Below, piece by piece: positions 57,142-64,000 of a DNA stretch of 64,000 nt. The stretch spans positions 186,001 through 250,000 of the forward strand of contig CAVSFO010000006.1 of assembly GCA_963727245.1 (NCBI GenBank), in the 5' to 3' direction. The stretch's first letter is position 1. Every line of letters starts with the position of its first letter. This stretch comes from JBKQVT01 sp963727245 (lineage in GTDB: Bacteria; Planctomycetota; Planctomycetia; Pirellulales; Thermoguttaceae). The translations under genes were made by a program, and so were the position numbers. Below the pieces are notes generated by a model that ran no database searches, was not told where the DNA came from, and was given only the letters and a program-made list of their open reading frames with translations.

Positions 57142-57170
57142 ATTATAACCGGCAGCGGCCTCCGACGCAA
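57142..57170 (-). promoter_or_regulatory. Promoter of the DUF4912 gene
   Basis: On the minus strand: TTGCGT (57170-57165), 17 bases, a perfect TATAAT (57147-57142). The leader would be about 155 bases. The region 56981-57368 is AT-richer than its surroundings, as expected of a divergent promoter region, and holds the ATP synthase promoter candidate on the other strand. Confidence 0.55.
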
Positions 57171-57325
57171 TCATTTTGCTCGGCGCTGGTTAGTCATCAT
57201 TACCACGAAAAACGTCACAAACCTTATCACCGTAAATACTTACGGACGAATACCCGCTCGTGAAAAAACCGTCACTGCACGCGGCCGACCGAATTCTCCT
57301 CATACTATTCGCTCTATGTATGACG

Positions 57326-57331
57326 TATAAT
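57326..57331 (+). promoter_or_regulatory. -10 element before the ATP synthase operon
   Basis: A perfect TATAAT at 57326-57331, about 38 bases before the TTG start of the first AtpI-like gene, in AT-rich DNA. No good -35 is visible at 16-18 bases, so the call rests on the -10 and location only. Confidence 0.4.
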
Positions 57332-57368
57332 TCCCCGGAATGGTTCTCGCCCCGCACGGCCCACCCCT

Positions 57369-57704
57369 TTGAATACCCCACCGGACGACCGCTCGGCTTT
57401 GGCCCGGGCACTCGAGTTGGGCTCGCTGGCCACGACGATCGCCTTGGAAATGGTCGTGCCCATCGCGCTCGGACTCCTGTTGGATCGCTGGCTGGGCACC
57501 AAGGCCGTCTTTACCATCCTTGGCGGCGTGGCGGGGATGGCGGGGGGCTTGTGGCAACTGGTCCGCCTGTCCGGAGAGCTAACGGGCAAGTCAGAAAAAA
57601 ATCGGCAATCCGAAGACGCCGCGCGGCCCGGGCAGCCCACCTCGGCTGACCAGCGGACTGGCGAGCCGCCGGTGAACTCGCGTGAAGATGATGCACCGCC
57701 GTGA
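57369..57704 (+). CDS. AtpZ/AtpI-type ATP synthase accessory membrane protein
   Basis: 111 residues from TTG 57369, no strong ribosome site. Two membrane helices in a hairpin (LGSLATTIALEMVVPIALGL and KAVFTILGGVAGMAGGLWQL), then a charged cytoplasmic tail. The pattern GLLLDRWLGTKAVFTILGG is that of the small AtpI/AtpZ family found at the start of atp operons, which help assemble the c-ring or move Mg/Ca. First gene of the operon. Confidence 0.78.
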   Translation: MNTPPDDRSALARALELGSLATTIALEMVVPIALGLLLDRWLGTKAVFTILGGVAGMAGGLWQLVRLSGELTGKSEKNRQSEDAARPGQPTSADQRTGEPPVNSREDDAPP

Positions 57705-57725
57705 TAATCGGCAAGAAGTCGCAGA

Positions 57726-58232
57726 ATGGACATGGGAAGTCGATTGGCGAAGGTGCGTAACCTGGGATTGAGCGGCCGGGCGATGGTGCTGACGGCGGTG
57801 ATGCTGTTGCTCGGCGCCGCCGTGGCCCCATTGGCTTGGTGGCACAGCGGCGCGGTCGGGTTGCTGGCCGCCGGATCGTCGGCGATGGTGTGCTGGATCG
57901 GCGCCCTGGGCGCCCTGGTGGTTAACGACCACTGCCGGGGGCCGTCACGCGCCTTGCACGGCCTGGCCGGTTCGATTGCGCTGCGGACGGGGCTGCCGCT
58001 CTTGCTGGCGCTGGCCATGCGATTTCACGGCGGCGCCCTTCTCAAAGCCGGGGGAGTGTATTACCTTCTAGTGTTCTACTTGGCCGCTTTGGCGGTCGAG
58101 ACGCCGTTGTCGTTGCCGGCCGGGAAAGAAACCAATTTGCCCAGGCCAGGGCACACGCTGGCATCGACCCAGGCAACGACCGCCAACGGCGGCGGTCCTC
58201 CCGAGGGGAATCCGCGCGGCACCGTTTCATGA
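57726..58232 (+). CDS. AtpI-like four-helix membrane protein
   Basis: 168 residues. Four predicted membrane helices: AMVLTAVMLLLGAAVAPLAW, VGLLAAGSSAMVCWIGALGA, ALRTGLPLLLALAMRF and YYLLVFYLAALAVETPLSL. The hydrophilic tail (GHTLASTQATTANGGG) has no known motif. Position and layout match the second, larger ATP-synthase-I-like protein of the operon, although the sequence itself is divergent. It lies 21 bases after the AtpZ-like gene and 14 before atpB. Confidence 0.7.
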   Translation: MDMGSRLAKVRNLGLSGRAMVLTAVMLLLGAAVAPLAWWHSGAVGLLAAGSSAMVCWIGALGALVVNDHCRGPSRALHGLAGSIALRTGLPLLLALAMRFHGGALLKAGGVYYLLVFYLAALAVETPLSLPAGKETNLPRPGHTLASTQATTANGGGPPEGNPRGTVS

Positions 58233-58246
58233 CTTAGTGTTGACTT

Positions 58247-59065
58247 ATGGCAGACTCGGCAGAACTGATCGAGCACGTGCAGGACAGCGATATCGTTGTC
58301 TTTCCGCTGGGGTTGAAGTTCCATATCCCTCAGCCTTTCGAGGCGCTCGGTCTGCATTTCCACCTCACCAAGTTCATGGCGTTGGAATTGACCGTGGCGC
58401 TGGTGATGGTCGCGGTCTTCGTGCCGTTGGCCCGCTGGATGGCCTCGGGCGCCCGCCCGCGGGGGCGGTGGTGGAACATGTTCGAGGTGATGGTGGTGTT
58501 CATCCGCGACCAGGTGGCGCGTCCAGCCATCGGCCGGCACGACAGCGACCGCTTTTTGCCGTTTCTGTGGACGATGTTCTTTTTCATTTTGTTCCTCAAC
58601 CTGGTGGGCCTGGTGCCCTGGGGCGGCTCACCGACCGGCGCCTTGGGAGTGACCGCGGCGCTGGCCGCCGTCACGTTTGCCGTGGTTCTCGGGGCGGGCA
58701 TTGCCAAGTACGGCGTACTCCGTTTCTGGACCGGCCTGGTCCCGCGCATGGATGTCCCCCTGGTGATGAAAGTGCCTCTGTGGGTGATGATGTTCTTCCT
58801 GGAACTTTTGGGGCTTGTGGTCAGGCACGCGATCCTGGCGGTGCGGCTCTTTGCCAACATGTTCGCCGGGCACCTGGTGTTGGCGGTCGTTGTCGGCTTT
58901 ATCGCCATGACCGCGCCGATGTTAGTCTGGTACGGCGTGGCGCCCGCCAGCGTGCTGGGCGCGGTGGCGCTGAGTCTCTTAGAGCTTATGGTGGCTTTGA
59001 TTCAAGCCTATGTTTTCACTTTTTTGGCGGCCTTGTTTATCGGCATGGCGGTTCACCAGCATTGA
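58247..59065 (+). CDS. atpB: F0F1 ATP synthase subunit a
   Basis: 272 residues, multi-pass. Subunit a forms the proton half-channels. The essential Arg is in ILAVRLFANMFAGHLVLAVV, the C-terminal channel helix has LSLLELMVALIQAYVFTFLA, and the N-terminal part has HLTKFMALELTVALVMVAVF and NMFEVMVVFIRDQVARPAIG. Ends 55 bases before the subunit c start. Confidence 0.95.
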   Translation: MADSAELIEHVQDSDIVVFPLGLKFHIPQPFEALGLHFHLTKFMALELTVALVMVAVFVPLARWMASGARPRGRWWNMFEVMVVFIRDQVARPAIGRHDSDRFLPFLWTMFFFILFLNLVGLVPWGGSPTGALGVTAALAAVTFAVVLGAGIAKYGVLRFWTGLVPRMDVPLVMKVPLWVMMFFLELLGLVVRHAILAVRLFANMFAGHLVLAVVVGFIAMTAPMLVWYGVAPASVLGAVALSLLELMVALIQAYVFTFLAALFIGMAVHQH

Positions 59066-59120
59066 CCTGGCGGACAGCCCTGCCGGAAGATGAATGCGTT
59101 TTTTGAAGGAGAAGTTGCCC

Positions 59121-59463
59121 GTGAAGAGGTTGTTGATCGTCTTGGCGTTGTGTGGGGTCTTGTCGGCGTCAGCCTCCGCGGCCTGGCGCAAGAGAAGGGC
59201 GAGGGGGCCAAGGGCCAGAAACCGGTCACCGAAGCGGCGGCGGCGAAGCTGCCTTCCGCGATCCTGCTGGGCGGGGCCTTTGCCAGCGGCCTGGTCATCA
59301 TCGGCGCCGGCCTGGGCATCGGACGCATCGGCGCGTCTGCGGTCGAGAGCATGGCCCGGCAGCCGGAAGTGGCCGGCAATATCCAGGGCGCCATGATCAT
59401 TGCGGCGGCCTGGTTGAAGGCGTGACCTTCTTCGCCTTGCTCGTTTGTTACCTTCTCGGCTAA
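59121..59463 (+). CDS. atpE: F0F1 ATP synthase subunit c with N-terminal extension, two frameshifts
   Basis: About 114 residues after restoring one missing base near 59181 and one near 59412. GTG 59121 has AAGGAG 9 bases upstream and gives a signal-like start (KRLLIVLALCGVLSASASA), then LAQEKGEGAKGQKP and the two c-ring helices LPSAILLGGAFASGLVIIGA, GLGIGRIGASAVESMARQPE, MIIAAALVEGVTFFALLVC. The second helix carries the ion-binding Glu in ALVEG. No Gln/Ser-Thr sodium pattern is visible, so proton coupling is likely. A cleavable N-terminal leader on subunit c is unusual but plausible in this group. Confidence 0.87.
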
Positions 59464-59489
59464 GTTGGTCTTGTGCGCAAGGTGTCGCT

Positions 59490-60044
59490 ATGATTGTGCC
59501 CCAGTTTTTTTCTTTCCTGGTGATGGCTGCCGCCTCCGGCGAGGCCAACCCGCTGGTGTTTAAGAGCGATCTGGCCATTTGGACCGGCGTGGTGTTCGCG
59601 GTGCTCCTGCTGGTGCTGTGGAAGTTCGCCTGGAAGCCCATCGCCGAAGGGCTCGACAAGCGCGAACAACAGATCGCCCAACAGATCGCCGAGGCCGAGC
59701 GCAGCAACCAGGATGCCCGGCAAATCCTGGCCGATTACCAGCAGAAGCTGGCGGCCTCCCAGGGCGAGGTCCGCGGCATCCTCGACCAGGCGCACCGCGA
59801 AGCCGAGAAACTGAGCCGCGAGATGCTCGCCAAGGCCAAGGACGAGGGCCGCGCCGAGCAGGCGCGGGCGTTGCAGCAGATCGAGGCCGCCACCGCCGGC
59901 GCCTTGCAGGAATTGGCCCAGCGGTCGGCGACCCTGGCCGTCGAACTGGCCGGCAAGATCGTCGGCAGCCAGCTCACTGCCAAGAACCACGCCCAATTGA
60001 TCCAGAACGCGGTAGCCGAGTTTACTGCGGAAAAGAGTTCTTAG
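59490..60044 (+). CDS. atpF: F0F1 ATP synthase subunit b
   Basis: 184 residues from ATG 59490. A membrane helix (SDLAIWTGVVFAVLLLVLWK) and then WKPIAEGLDKREQQIAQQIA, the start of the long right-handed coiled coil (about 55-160; QKLAASQGEVRGILDQAHRE), ending in the delta-binding region. The first 20 residues (MIVPQFFSFLVMAAASGEAN) form an extra hydrophobic segment, perhaps a second leader. The peripheral stalk connects F0 to the catalytic head. It starts 26 bases after atpE. Confidence 0.93.
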   Translation: MIVPQFFSFLVMAAASGEANPLVFKSDLAIWTGVVFAVLLLVLWKFAWKPIAEGLDKREQQIAQQIAEAERSNQDARQILADYQQKLAASQGEVRGILDQAHREAEKLSREMLAKAKDEGRAEQARALQQIEAATAGALQELAQRSATLAVELAGKIVGSQLTAKNHAQLIQNAVAEFTAEKSS

Positions 60045-60076
60045 AACTTAGAGCTTAGACCTTAGCCCTTACTCCC

Positions 60077-60739
60077 ATGGCTGAAAGCGCCGACATCACC
60101 GCCCAACACGCCCGCGCCGCGGCCGAAATCACCGCCAACGTCGGCGTCGAGCAGATCGCCGACACCTACGCGGCGGCGCTCTTGGGCGTGACGGAGAAGG
60201 CCGGCCAGACGGAGGCGGTTTTCGAGGAGTTCGACGCCCTGCTGGGCGAGTCCTTCTTCCTGCGATTCCCCAAGATGGAAGCCATCCTGGGCTCGACCTT
60301 GGTGTCGCACGAGGAGAAAGTGGCGATCCTGGACCGCCTTTTCAAGGGGCGGATGTCGGATCGCTTCCTCGATTTTCTCAAGGTCGTGTCGCGGCACGGC
60401 CGCTTGGACTGCCTGCGAATGATTCGCCGCCAGGCGCAGATCCAGTACGACCGCTTGCGCGGCCGCGTCCGCGTGCGGCTTTCCACCGCGGCGCCACTGA
60501 GCGACGCCCAGGCGGACCAACTTACCAAGAACCTCCGCACCTTGTTGGGCGGCGAGCCGGTGGTCCAGCGGGACGTCGATGCGGCACTGATCGGCGGCGC
60601 GGTCCTCCGCGTCGGCAACGTCGTCTACGACGGCTCGATCGCCAACCAGTTGCAAATTATTCGTCAAGAGATGATTGATAGGAGCGTCGATGAGATTCAA
60701 AGCCGACGAGATCGCTTCCTTAATCCAGCAGGAAATTGA
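60077..60739 (+). CDS. atpH: F0F1 ATP synthase subunit delta
   Basis: 220 residues. The N-terminal helical domain has VEQIADTYAAALLGVTEKAG and FDALLGESFFLRFPKMEAIL; the C-terminal part has VRVRLSTAAPLSDAQADQLT and the family end VGNVVYDGSIANQLQIIRQE. Delta joins the peripheral stalk to alpha. The coding region overlaps atpA by 50 bases, an unusually long overlap within an operon but with both frames matching their families. Confidence 0.93.
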   Translation: MAESADITAQHARAAAEITANVGVEQIADTYAAALLGVTEKAGQTEAVFEEFDALLGESFFLRFPKMEAILGSTLVSHEEKVAILDRLFKGRMSDRFLDFLKVVSRHGRLDCLRMIRRQAQIQYDRLRGRVRVRLSTAAPLSDAQADQLTKNLRTLLGGEPVVQRDVDAALIGGAVLRVGNVVYDGSIANQLQIIRQEMIDRSVDEIQSRRDRFLNPAGN

Positions 60740-62223
60740 GCAATACCAGTCCCGCATCGATGTCCGGCAGATCGGCCGCGTCATCGAGGTCGGCGACGGC
60801 ATCGCCCAGATTTACGGCCTGTCCGGCGTGATGGCCGGCGAGATGGTCGAGTTTCCCGGCGACGTCTTCGGCCTGGCCTTCAACCTCGAAGAGAACTCGG
60901 TCGGGGTCATCGTGCTGGGCGACTACCTGAGCATCAGCGAGGGGGACGAGGTCCGCAGCACCGGCCGGCTGCTGAGCGTGCCGGTGGGCGAAGCGGTGCT
61001 GGGCCGCGTGCTCGACCCGCTGGGCAATCCGCTGGACGGCCGCGGACCGCTGCTGACCAATCAGCGCCGCCTGCTGGAATCCACCGCTCCCGGCATCGCC
61101 GGCCGCCAGCCCGTCAAGCAGCCGCTGCAAACCGGCATCAAGGCCATCGACTCGATGACGCCCATCGGCCGCGGACAGCGGCGAGCTGATCATCGGCGAC
61201 CGCAAGACCGGCAAAACGGCCATCTGCATCGACACGATCATCAATCAGAAGGACTCCAACGTGAAGTGCTTCTACGTGGCCATAGGGCAGAAGGAATCGA
61301 CCGTGGCCGGCCTGATCGAGACCTTGCGGCACGAGGGGGCGATGGACTACACCACCGTGATCGTGGCCGGGGCCAGCGATCCCGCCCCGCTGCAATACGT
61401 GGCCCCCTATGCCGGCTGCGCCATGGCCGAATACTTCACCTACAACGGCCAGGACGCCTTGATCGTCTACGACGACCTCTCCAAGCAGGCCCAGGCCTAC
61501 CGGCAACTGTCGCTCCTGATGCGGCGGCCGCCGGGACGCGAGGCCTACCCGGGCGACATCTTCTACGCCCACAGCCGCTTGCTGGAGCGGGCGGCCAAGC
61601 TGAGCGATGAACTGGGCGGCGGATCGCTCACCGCGCTGCCCATCGTCGAGACCCTCGAGGGCGAGGTCTCCGCCTACATCCCCACCAACGTGATCTCCAT
61701 TACCGACGGCCAGATCTACTTGCAGCCCGACCTGTTCTTCGCCGGCCAGCGTCCGGCCATGAACGTGGGCATTTCCGTGTCCCGCGTGGGCGGGGCCGCC
61801 CAGGTCCCGGCCATGAAGAAAGTGGCCGGCGGTCTGCGGCTGGACCTGGCCGCCTTCCGCGAGCTGGAGGCCTTCGCCCAATTGGGCACCGACTTGGACC
61901 CCGCCACACAGTCCCGCCTGGATCGCGGCTATCGCATGACCGAGCTGCTCAAGCAGGGCCTCTGCCACCCCATGCACGTCACCGACCAGGTGCTGAGCAT
62001 TTACGCCGGCACCCGCGGCCACCTCGACAAGGTCCCGCTCAAGGACGTCCATGCCTGGGAAGAGGGCTTCCAGAAGTTCGTCCGTGAAGAGAAGCACGCC
62101 CTCTGGCAGAAGATCACCGACAGCCGGGAACTCGACGCCGACGCAGCCGCCGAAGTGGAGCGGGCGGTGGCCGAGTTCCAGGGGCGTTACGCCGATCAAC
62201 ACGGGAAAACGGTCGTTGTATGA
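60690..62223 (+). CDS. atpA: F0F1 ATP synthase subunit alpha, one frameshift
   Basis: About 510 residues after skipping an extra base near 61172. Start ATG 60690 gives RFKADEIASLIQQEIEQYQS, typical of alpha. The nucleotide-binding core spans the frameshift: QTGIKAIDSMTPIGRGQR, then ELIIGDRKTGKTAICIDTII (Walker A), QALIVYDDLSKQAQAYRQLS and RPPGREAYPGDIFYAHSRLL, and VGGAAQVPAMKKVAGGLRLD. Both halves are well conserved, so the break is an assembly error and not decay. A PIN-domain pair follows before atpG. Confidence 0.94.
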
Positions 62224-62315
62224 TGAACTATCGGAACGTCACCCCGGCCGCGCAGTGGGCGGGCTTGTCCGCCGCGTTTCCTTGAACATTGCTTCCCACG
62301 CGATAGGATACTTGT

Positions 62316-62801
62316 ATGGGCAAGCGGGTCTACATTGAAACATCCGTGATTAGCTACCTAGTGGCGCGGCCGAGTCGAAATATCCTCGCCGTCGCTTGGC
62401 AGCAGGTCACCCAGGAATGGTGGGATAACCAAAGAGAGCGGTTTGAATTGTTCACTTCCGAACTGGTTATGGTGGAGGCCGGCCAGGGCGATCCCGACGC
62501 GGCACGGCGCCGGGGCGAAAAACTCCAAGGCATCCCCGATCTCGAAGTGACGGATGGAGTTGTTGCCTTGGCAAAGAAATTGGTAGACGAGGGCGCCTTG
62601 CCCAGGGAAGCGATGGATGATGCCATGCATGTTGCCGTGGCGGCCGTACATGGGGTGGACTATTTGCTGACCTGGAATTGTCGTCATCTCGATAACGCCG
62701 AGCGGAAACCTCTGGTGCGGAGCGTGTGTGCCGTCGCCGGATACCGCTGCCCAGAAATATGCACGCCGCAGGAGCTTATGGGAGAACGCGACCATGACTG
62801 A
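62316..62801 (+). CDS. PIN-domain ribonuclease, VapC-like toxin
   Basis: 161 residues. The PIN core: KRVYIETSVISYLVARPSRN (first acidic residue as Glu in IETS, a common variant), LFTSELVMVEAGQGDPDAAR, REAMDDAMHVAVAAVHGVDY (acidic cluster Asp-Asp) and LLTWNCRHLDNAERKPLV. PIN toxins cut tRNA or mRNA when unopposed. ATG 62316 follows AGGA. It overlaps a small downstream gene by 8 bases, and both sit between atpA and atpG on the operon strand, so atp transcription may drive them. Confidence 0.85.
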   Translation: MGKRVYIETSVISYLVARPSRNILAVAWQQVTQEWWDNQRERFELFTSELVMVEAGQGDPDAARRRGEKLQGIPDLEVTDGVVALAKKLVDEGALPREAMDDAMHVAVAAVHGVDYLLTWNCRHLDNAERKPLVRSVCAVAGYRCPEICTPQELMGERDHD

Positions 62802-62970
62802 CGAAATCATTGAAGAGGTTTGGCGGGCCAAGGACCAGGTTGCCAAACAGTTTGATTGCAATATCGACGCGCTGGCCGCGGAGCTTCGCAAGCGGCAGAG
62901 GGCGTCGGGACGAAAAGTCGTCAATCTGGAGAAGGAGCCGTCCGGAAAGGCCGCGAGAGTTTCTCCATAG
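62794..62970 (+). CDS. Small VapB-like partner of the PIN toxin
   Basis: 58 residues: TDEIIEEVWRAKDQVAKQFD, then CNIDALAAELRKRQRASGRK, then VVNLEKEPSGKAARVSP. A helical region followed by a basic, probably disordered tail suits a toxin-binding antitoxin, and this protein accompanies VapC-like genes in many genomes, mostly annotated as hypothetical. The toxin-first gene order is the reverse of typical vapBC. Confidence 0.7.
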   Translation: MTDEIIEEVWRAKDQVAKQFDCNIDALAAELRKRQRASGRKVVNLEKEPSGKAARVSP

Positions 62971-63032
62971 GCCGGGCCGTCGCCGGGTTCCAGAGTCCTA
63001 TGGCAACCACGAATCCCCAACCCTAGAAGATT

Positions 63033-63913
63033 ATGGCCAAAGCTGCGCCCTGGACAAACGCCGCAAGTCGATCCGCAACATCCGCAAAATCACGCGGACC
63101 ATGGAGTTGATCTCCACGGCGCGGTTCAAGCGGGCGATGGACCGCGCCCTGGCCGCCACCGCCTACACCCGGCGAATCACCGCCCTGGTCGGACACCTGG
63201 CCCATAGCGGCCTGGAAGTGACCCATCCCCTGCTGGTCCCCCGCCCGCAGCCCAGCCGGGCGATCCTCCTGGTGCTCTCCGGCAATCGGGGACTCTGCGG
63301 CGGCTACAATTCCGCCGTCCTGCGGCTGGCCTACCCCCGCCATGCCGAACTGAAAAATACCATGCAGGAGTTGCGGCTGGAAGTGTCGGGCAAGCGCGGC
63401 ATCTCTGCCTTCCGCTTCCGCAAGATCCCGCTCGACGAGCGTTTCACCCATTTCGAGGACAGGCCGAGCTTCGACGAAGTCGAACTGCTGGCCAACCGCT
63501 ACCTGGAGGCGTTCCTGTCGGGGCAGATCGACCGCCTCGACGTGGCCTATACGAAATTCGAGACCCTCAGCCGGCAGTATGCCACCGTCGAGACGCTGCT
63601 GCCGCTGGCGGGGCTGGAGGGCGCGGAAGAGGAAAACGGCGCGGCGTCCGAGCGGCAGTACGAGTTCCTCCCCTCGGCCGCGAGCATCCTCGACGAAGTT
63701 GTGCCCGCCAGTTTCAAGGTGCGATTGTTCAAGTGCTTTCTCGACGCGGGCGTGAGCGAGCAGATCGCCCGCATGGTGGCCATGAAGGCCGCCACCGAGA
63801 ACGCCGACGAGATGATCGGCCACCTGTCGATGTCCTACAACCGGGCACGGCAGGGGCAGATCACTTCGGAATTGCTGGAGATCATCGGCGGGGCCGAGGC
63901 CCTCAACGAATAG
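63033..63913 (+). CDS. atpG: F0F1 ATP synthase subunit gamma, one frameshift
   Basis: About 293 residues. ATG 63033 gives MAKA; one base is missing near 63045, after which the frame continues as ALDKRRKSIRNIRKITRTME and LISTARFKRAMDRALAATAY, the conserved N-terminal helix. AILLVLSGNRGLCGGYNSAV is the diagnostic gamma signature, and AASILDEVVPASFKVRLFKC and MKAATENADEMIGHLSMSYN RARQGQIT form the C-terminal helix. Gamma is the rotor shaft. The subunits beta (atpD) and epsilon (atpC) should follow outside the window. Confidence 0.93.
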
Positions 63914-63939
63914 AGTCCTGTTGTGGAGGTGTAGTATCG

Positions 63940-64000
63940 GTAGGGTGGGGCGACGGGCACCATGCGAAGCATGGTCGGCGAGCCCCACCAAAATCCGCGA
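63940..64000. repeat. GTAGGGTGGGGCGACGG repeat, cut by the window end
   Basis: GTAGGGTGGGGCGACGGGCA then CCATGCGAAGCATGG and CGAGCCCCACCAAAATCCGC: the same family as 30644-30744 and 50716-50758. The mini-hairpin CCATGC-GAA-GCATGG corresponds to ACCGTGCGCAGCATGGT in the first copy. It follows atpG, so a repeat interrupts the atp operon a second time. Confidence 0.8.

Noticed and set aside
59090..59425. An atpE start at ATG 59090 in the frame of the c-ring helices
   Set aside because: This frame begins with a charged non-family sequence (NAFFEGEVAREEVVDRLG), while the GTG at 59121 has a good ribosome site and a signal-like leader that joins the helices after one base is restored.
62222..62315. 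Promoter or terminator between atpA and the PIN gene
   Set aside because: No paired -35/-10 or hairpin with a T-run is visible in these 94 bases, so readthrough from atpA is the simpler view.
1..64000. tRNA, rRNA or replication origin
   Set aside because: I scanned the gaps for T-arm (GGTTCGA-like) and anticodon-arm patterns, rRNA core sequences and DnaA-box clusters and saw none I could support. A covariance search would settle it.

Overview
The window looks like a chromosomal segment of a planctomycete, probably order Pirellulales. The evidence is high GC with strongly GC-ending codons, small proteins and gene orders familiar from that group (a DUF4912 protein, a VIT/vWA secreted protein, a tandem-ACT protein, a short minus-strand 86-residue protein), a futalosine-type menaquinone cluster, an EF-P paralogue with Arg at its tip, and many intergenic palindromic repeat families. 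I see no rRNA, tRNA, CRISPR array, prophage, transposase or replication origin.

Layout. 0-6.2 kb: a transglutaminase fragment, then the nitrogen module amt-glnB-glnD behind a consensus-like sigma-54 promoter. 6.2-13.9 kb (mostly minus strand): rpmB, gatC-gatA, a + strand hicBA toxin-antitoxin pair, gatB, a SAM hydroxide adenosyltransferase, bioA and a small exported protein. 14-18.8 kb: a three-gene minus-strand operon for an ExbB/MotA-like channel with two different ExbD-like partners, one carrying a long Gly-rich repeat tail. 19.2-25.3 kb: an inositol-phosphatase-like gene and the operon ubiD-ubiE-ubiX-ubiA-mqnE (late futalosine menaquinone pathway). 25.4-31.5 kb: comB, a LysM protein, an exported alpha/beta-hydrolase fold protein, priA and nadD. 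31.6-33.6 kb: a lower-GC nuclease-like gene, a small protein paired with an HNH nuclease, and a conserved small protein. 33.8-41.9 kb: a soluble histidine kinase, a lipoprotein, a tandem-ACT protein, VIT/vWA, a small exported protein, a membrane-anchored HTH protein and an OmpA-like lipoprotein. 42.3-49.4 kb: a fused CcsB-CcsA cytochrome c maturation gene, proC, two small proteins, an EF-P-like gene and a HicB-like gene. 49.4-57 kb (minus): xseA, a membrane protein, a DUF374 acyltransferase, dapF, a GT39-like membrane glycosyltransferase and a DUF4912 protein. 57.3-64 kb: the ATP synthase operon (two AtpI-like genes, atpB-E-F-H-A, then atpG), with a PIN-domain toxin-antitoxin-like pair lodged between atpA and atpG.

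Two window-wide properals stand out. First, at least 17 single-base frameshifts interrupt 12 otherwise intact genes, including essential ones (atpA, atpE, atpG, nadD). I read these as assembly or consensus indels, and coordinates of those genes are given across the frameshift. Second, the gaps between genes are filled by about ten families of palindromic or composite repeats. Several recur at two to four loci in the window, one sits in frame inside ccsBA, and several supply the 3' end of a reading frame. The strongest candidate for an undescribed system is the ExbB-like/two-ExbD-like operon at 14.0-18.8 kb: only one of the two rotor-like subunits keeps the Asp expected in the membrane helix.
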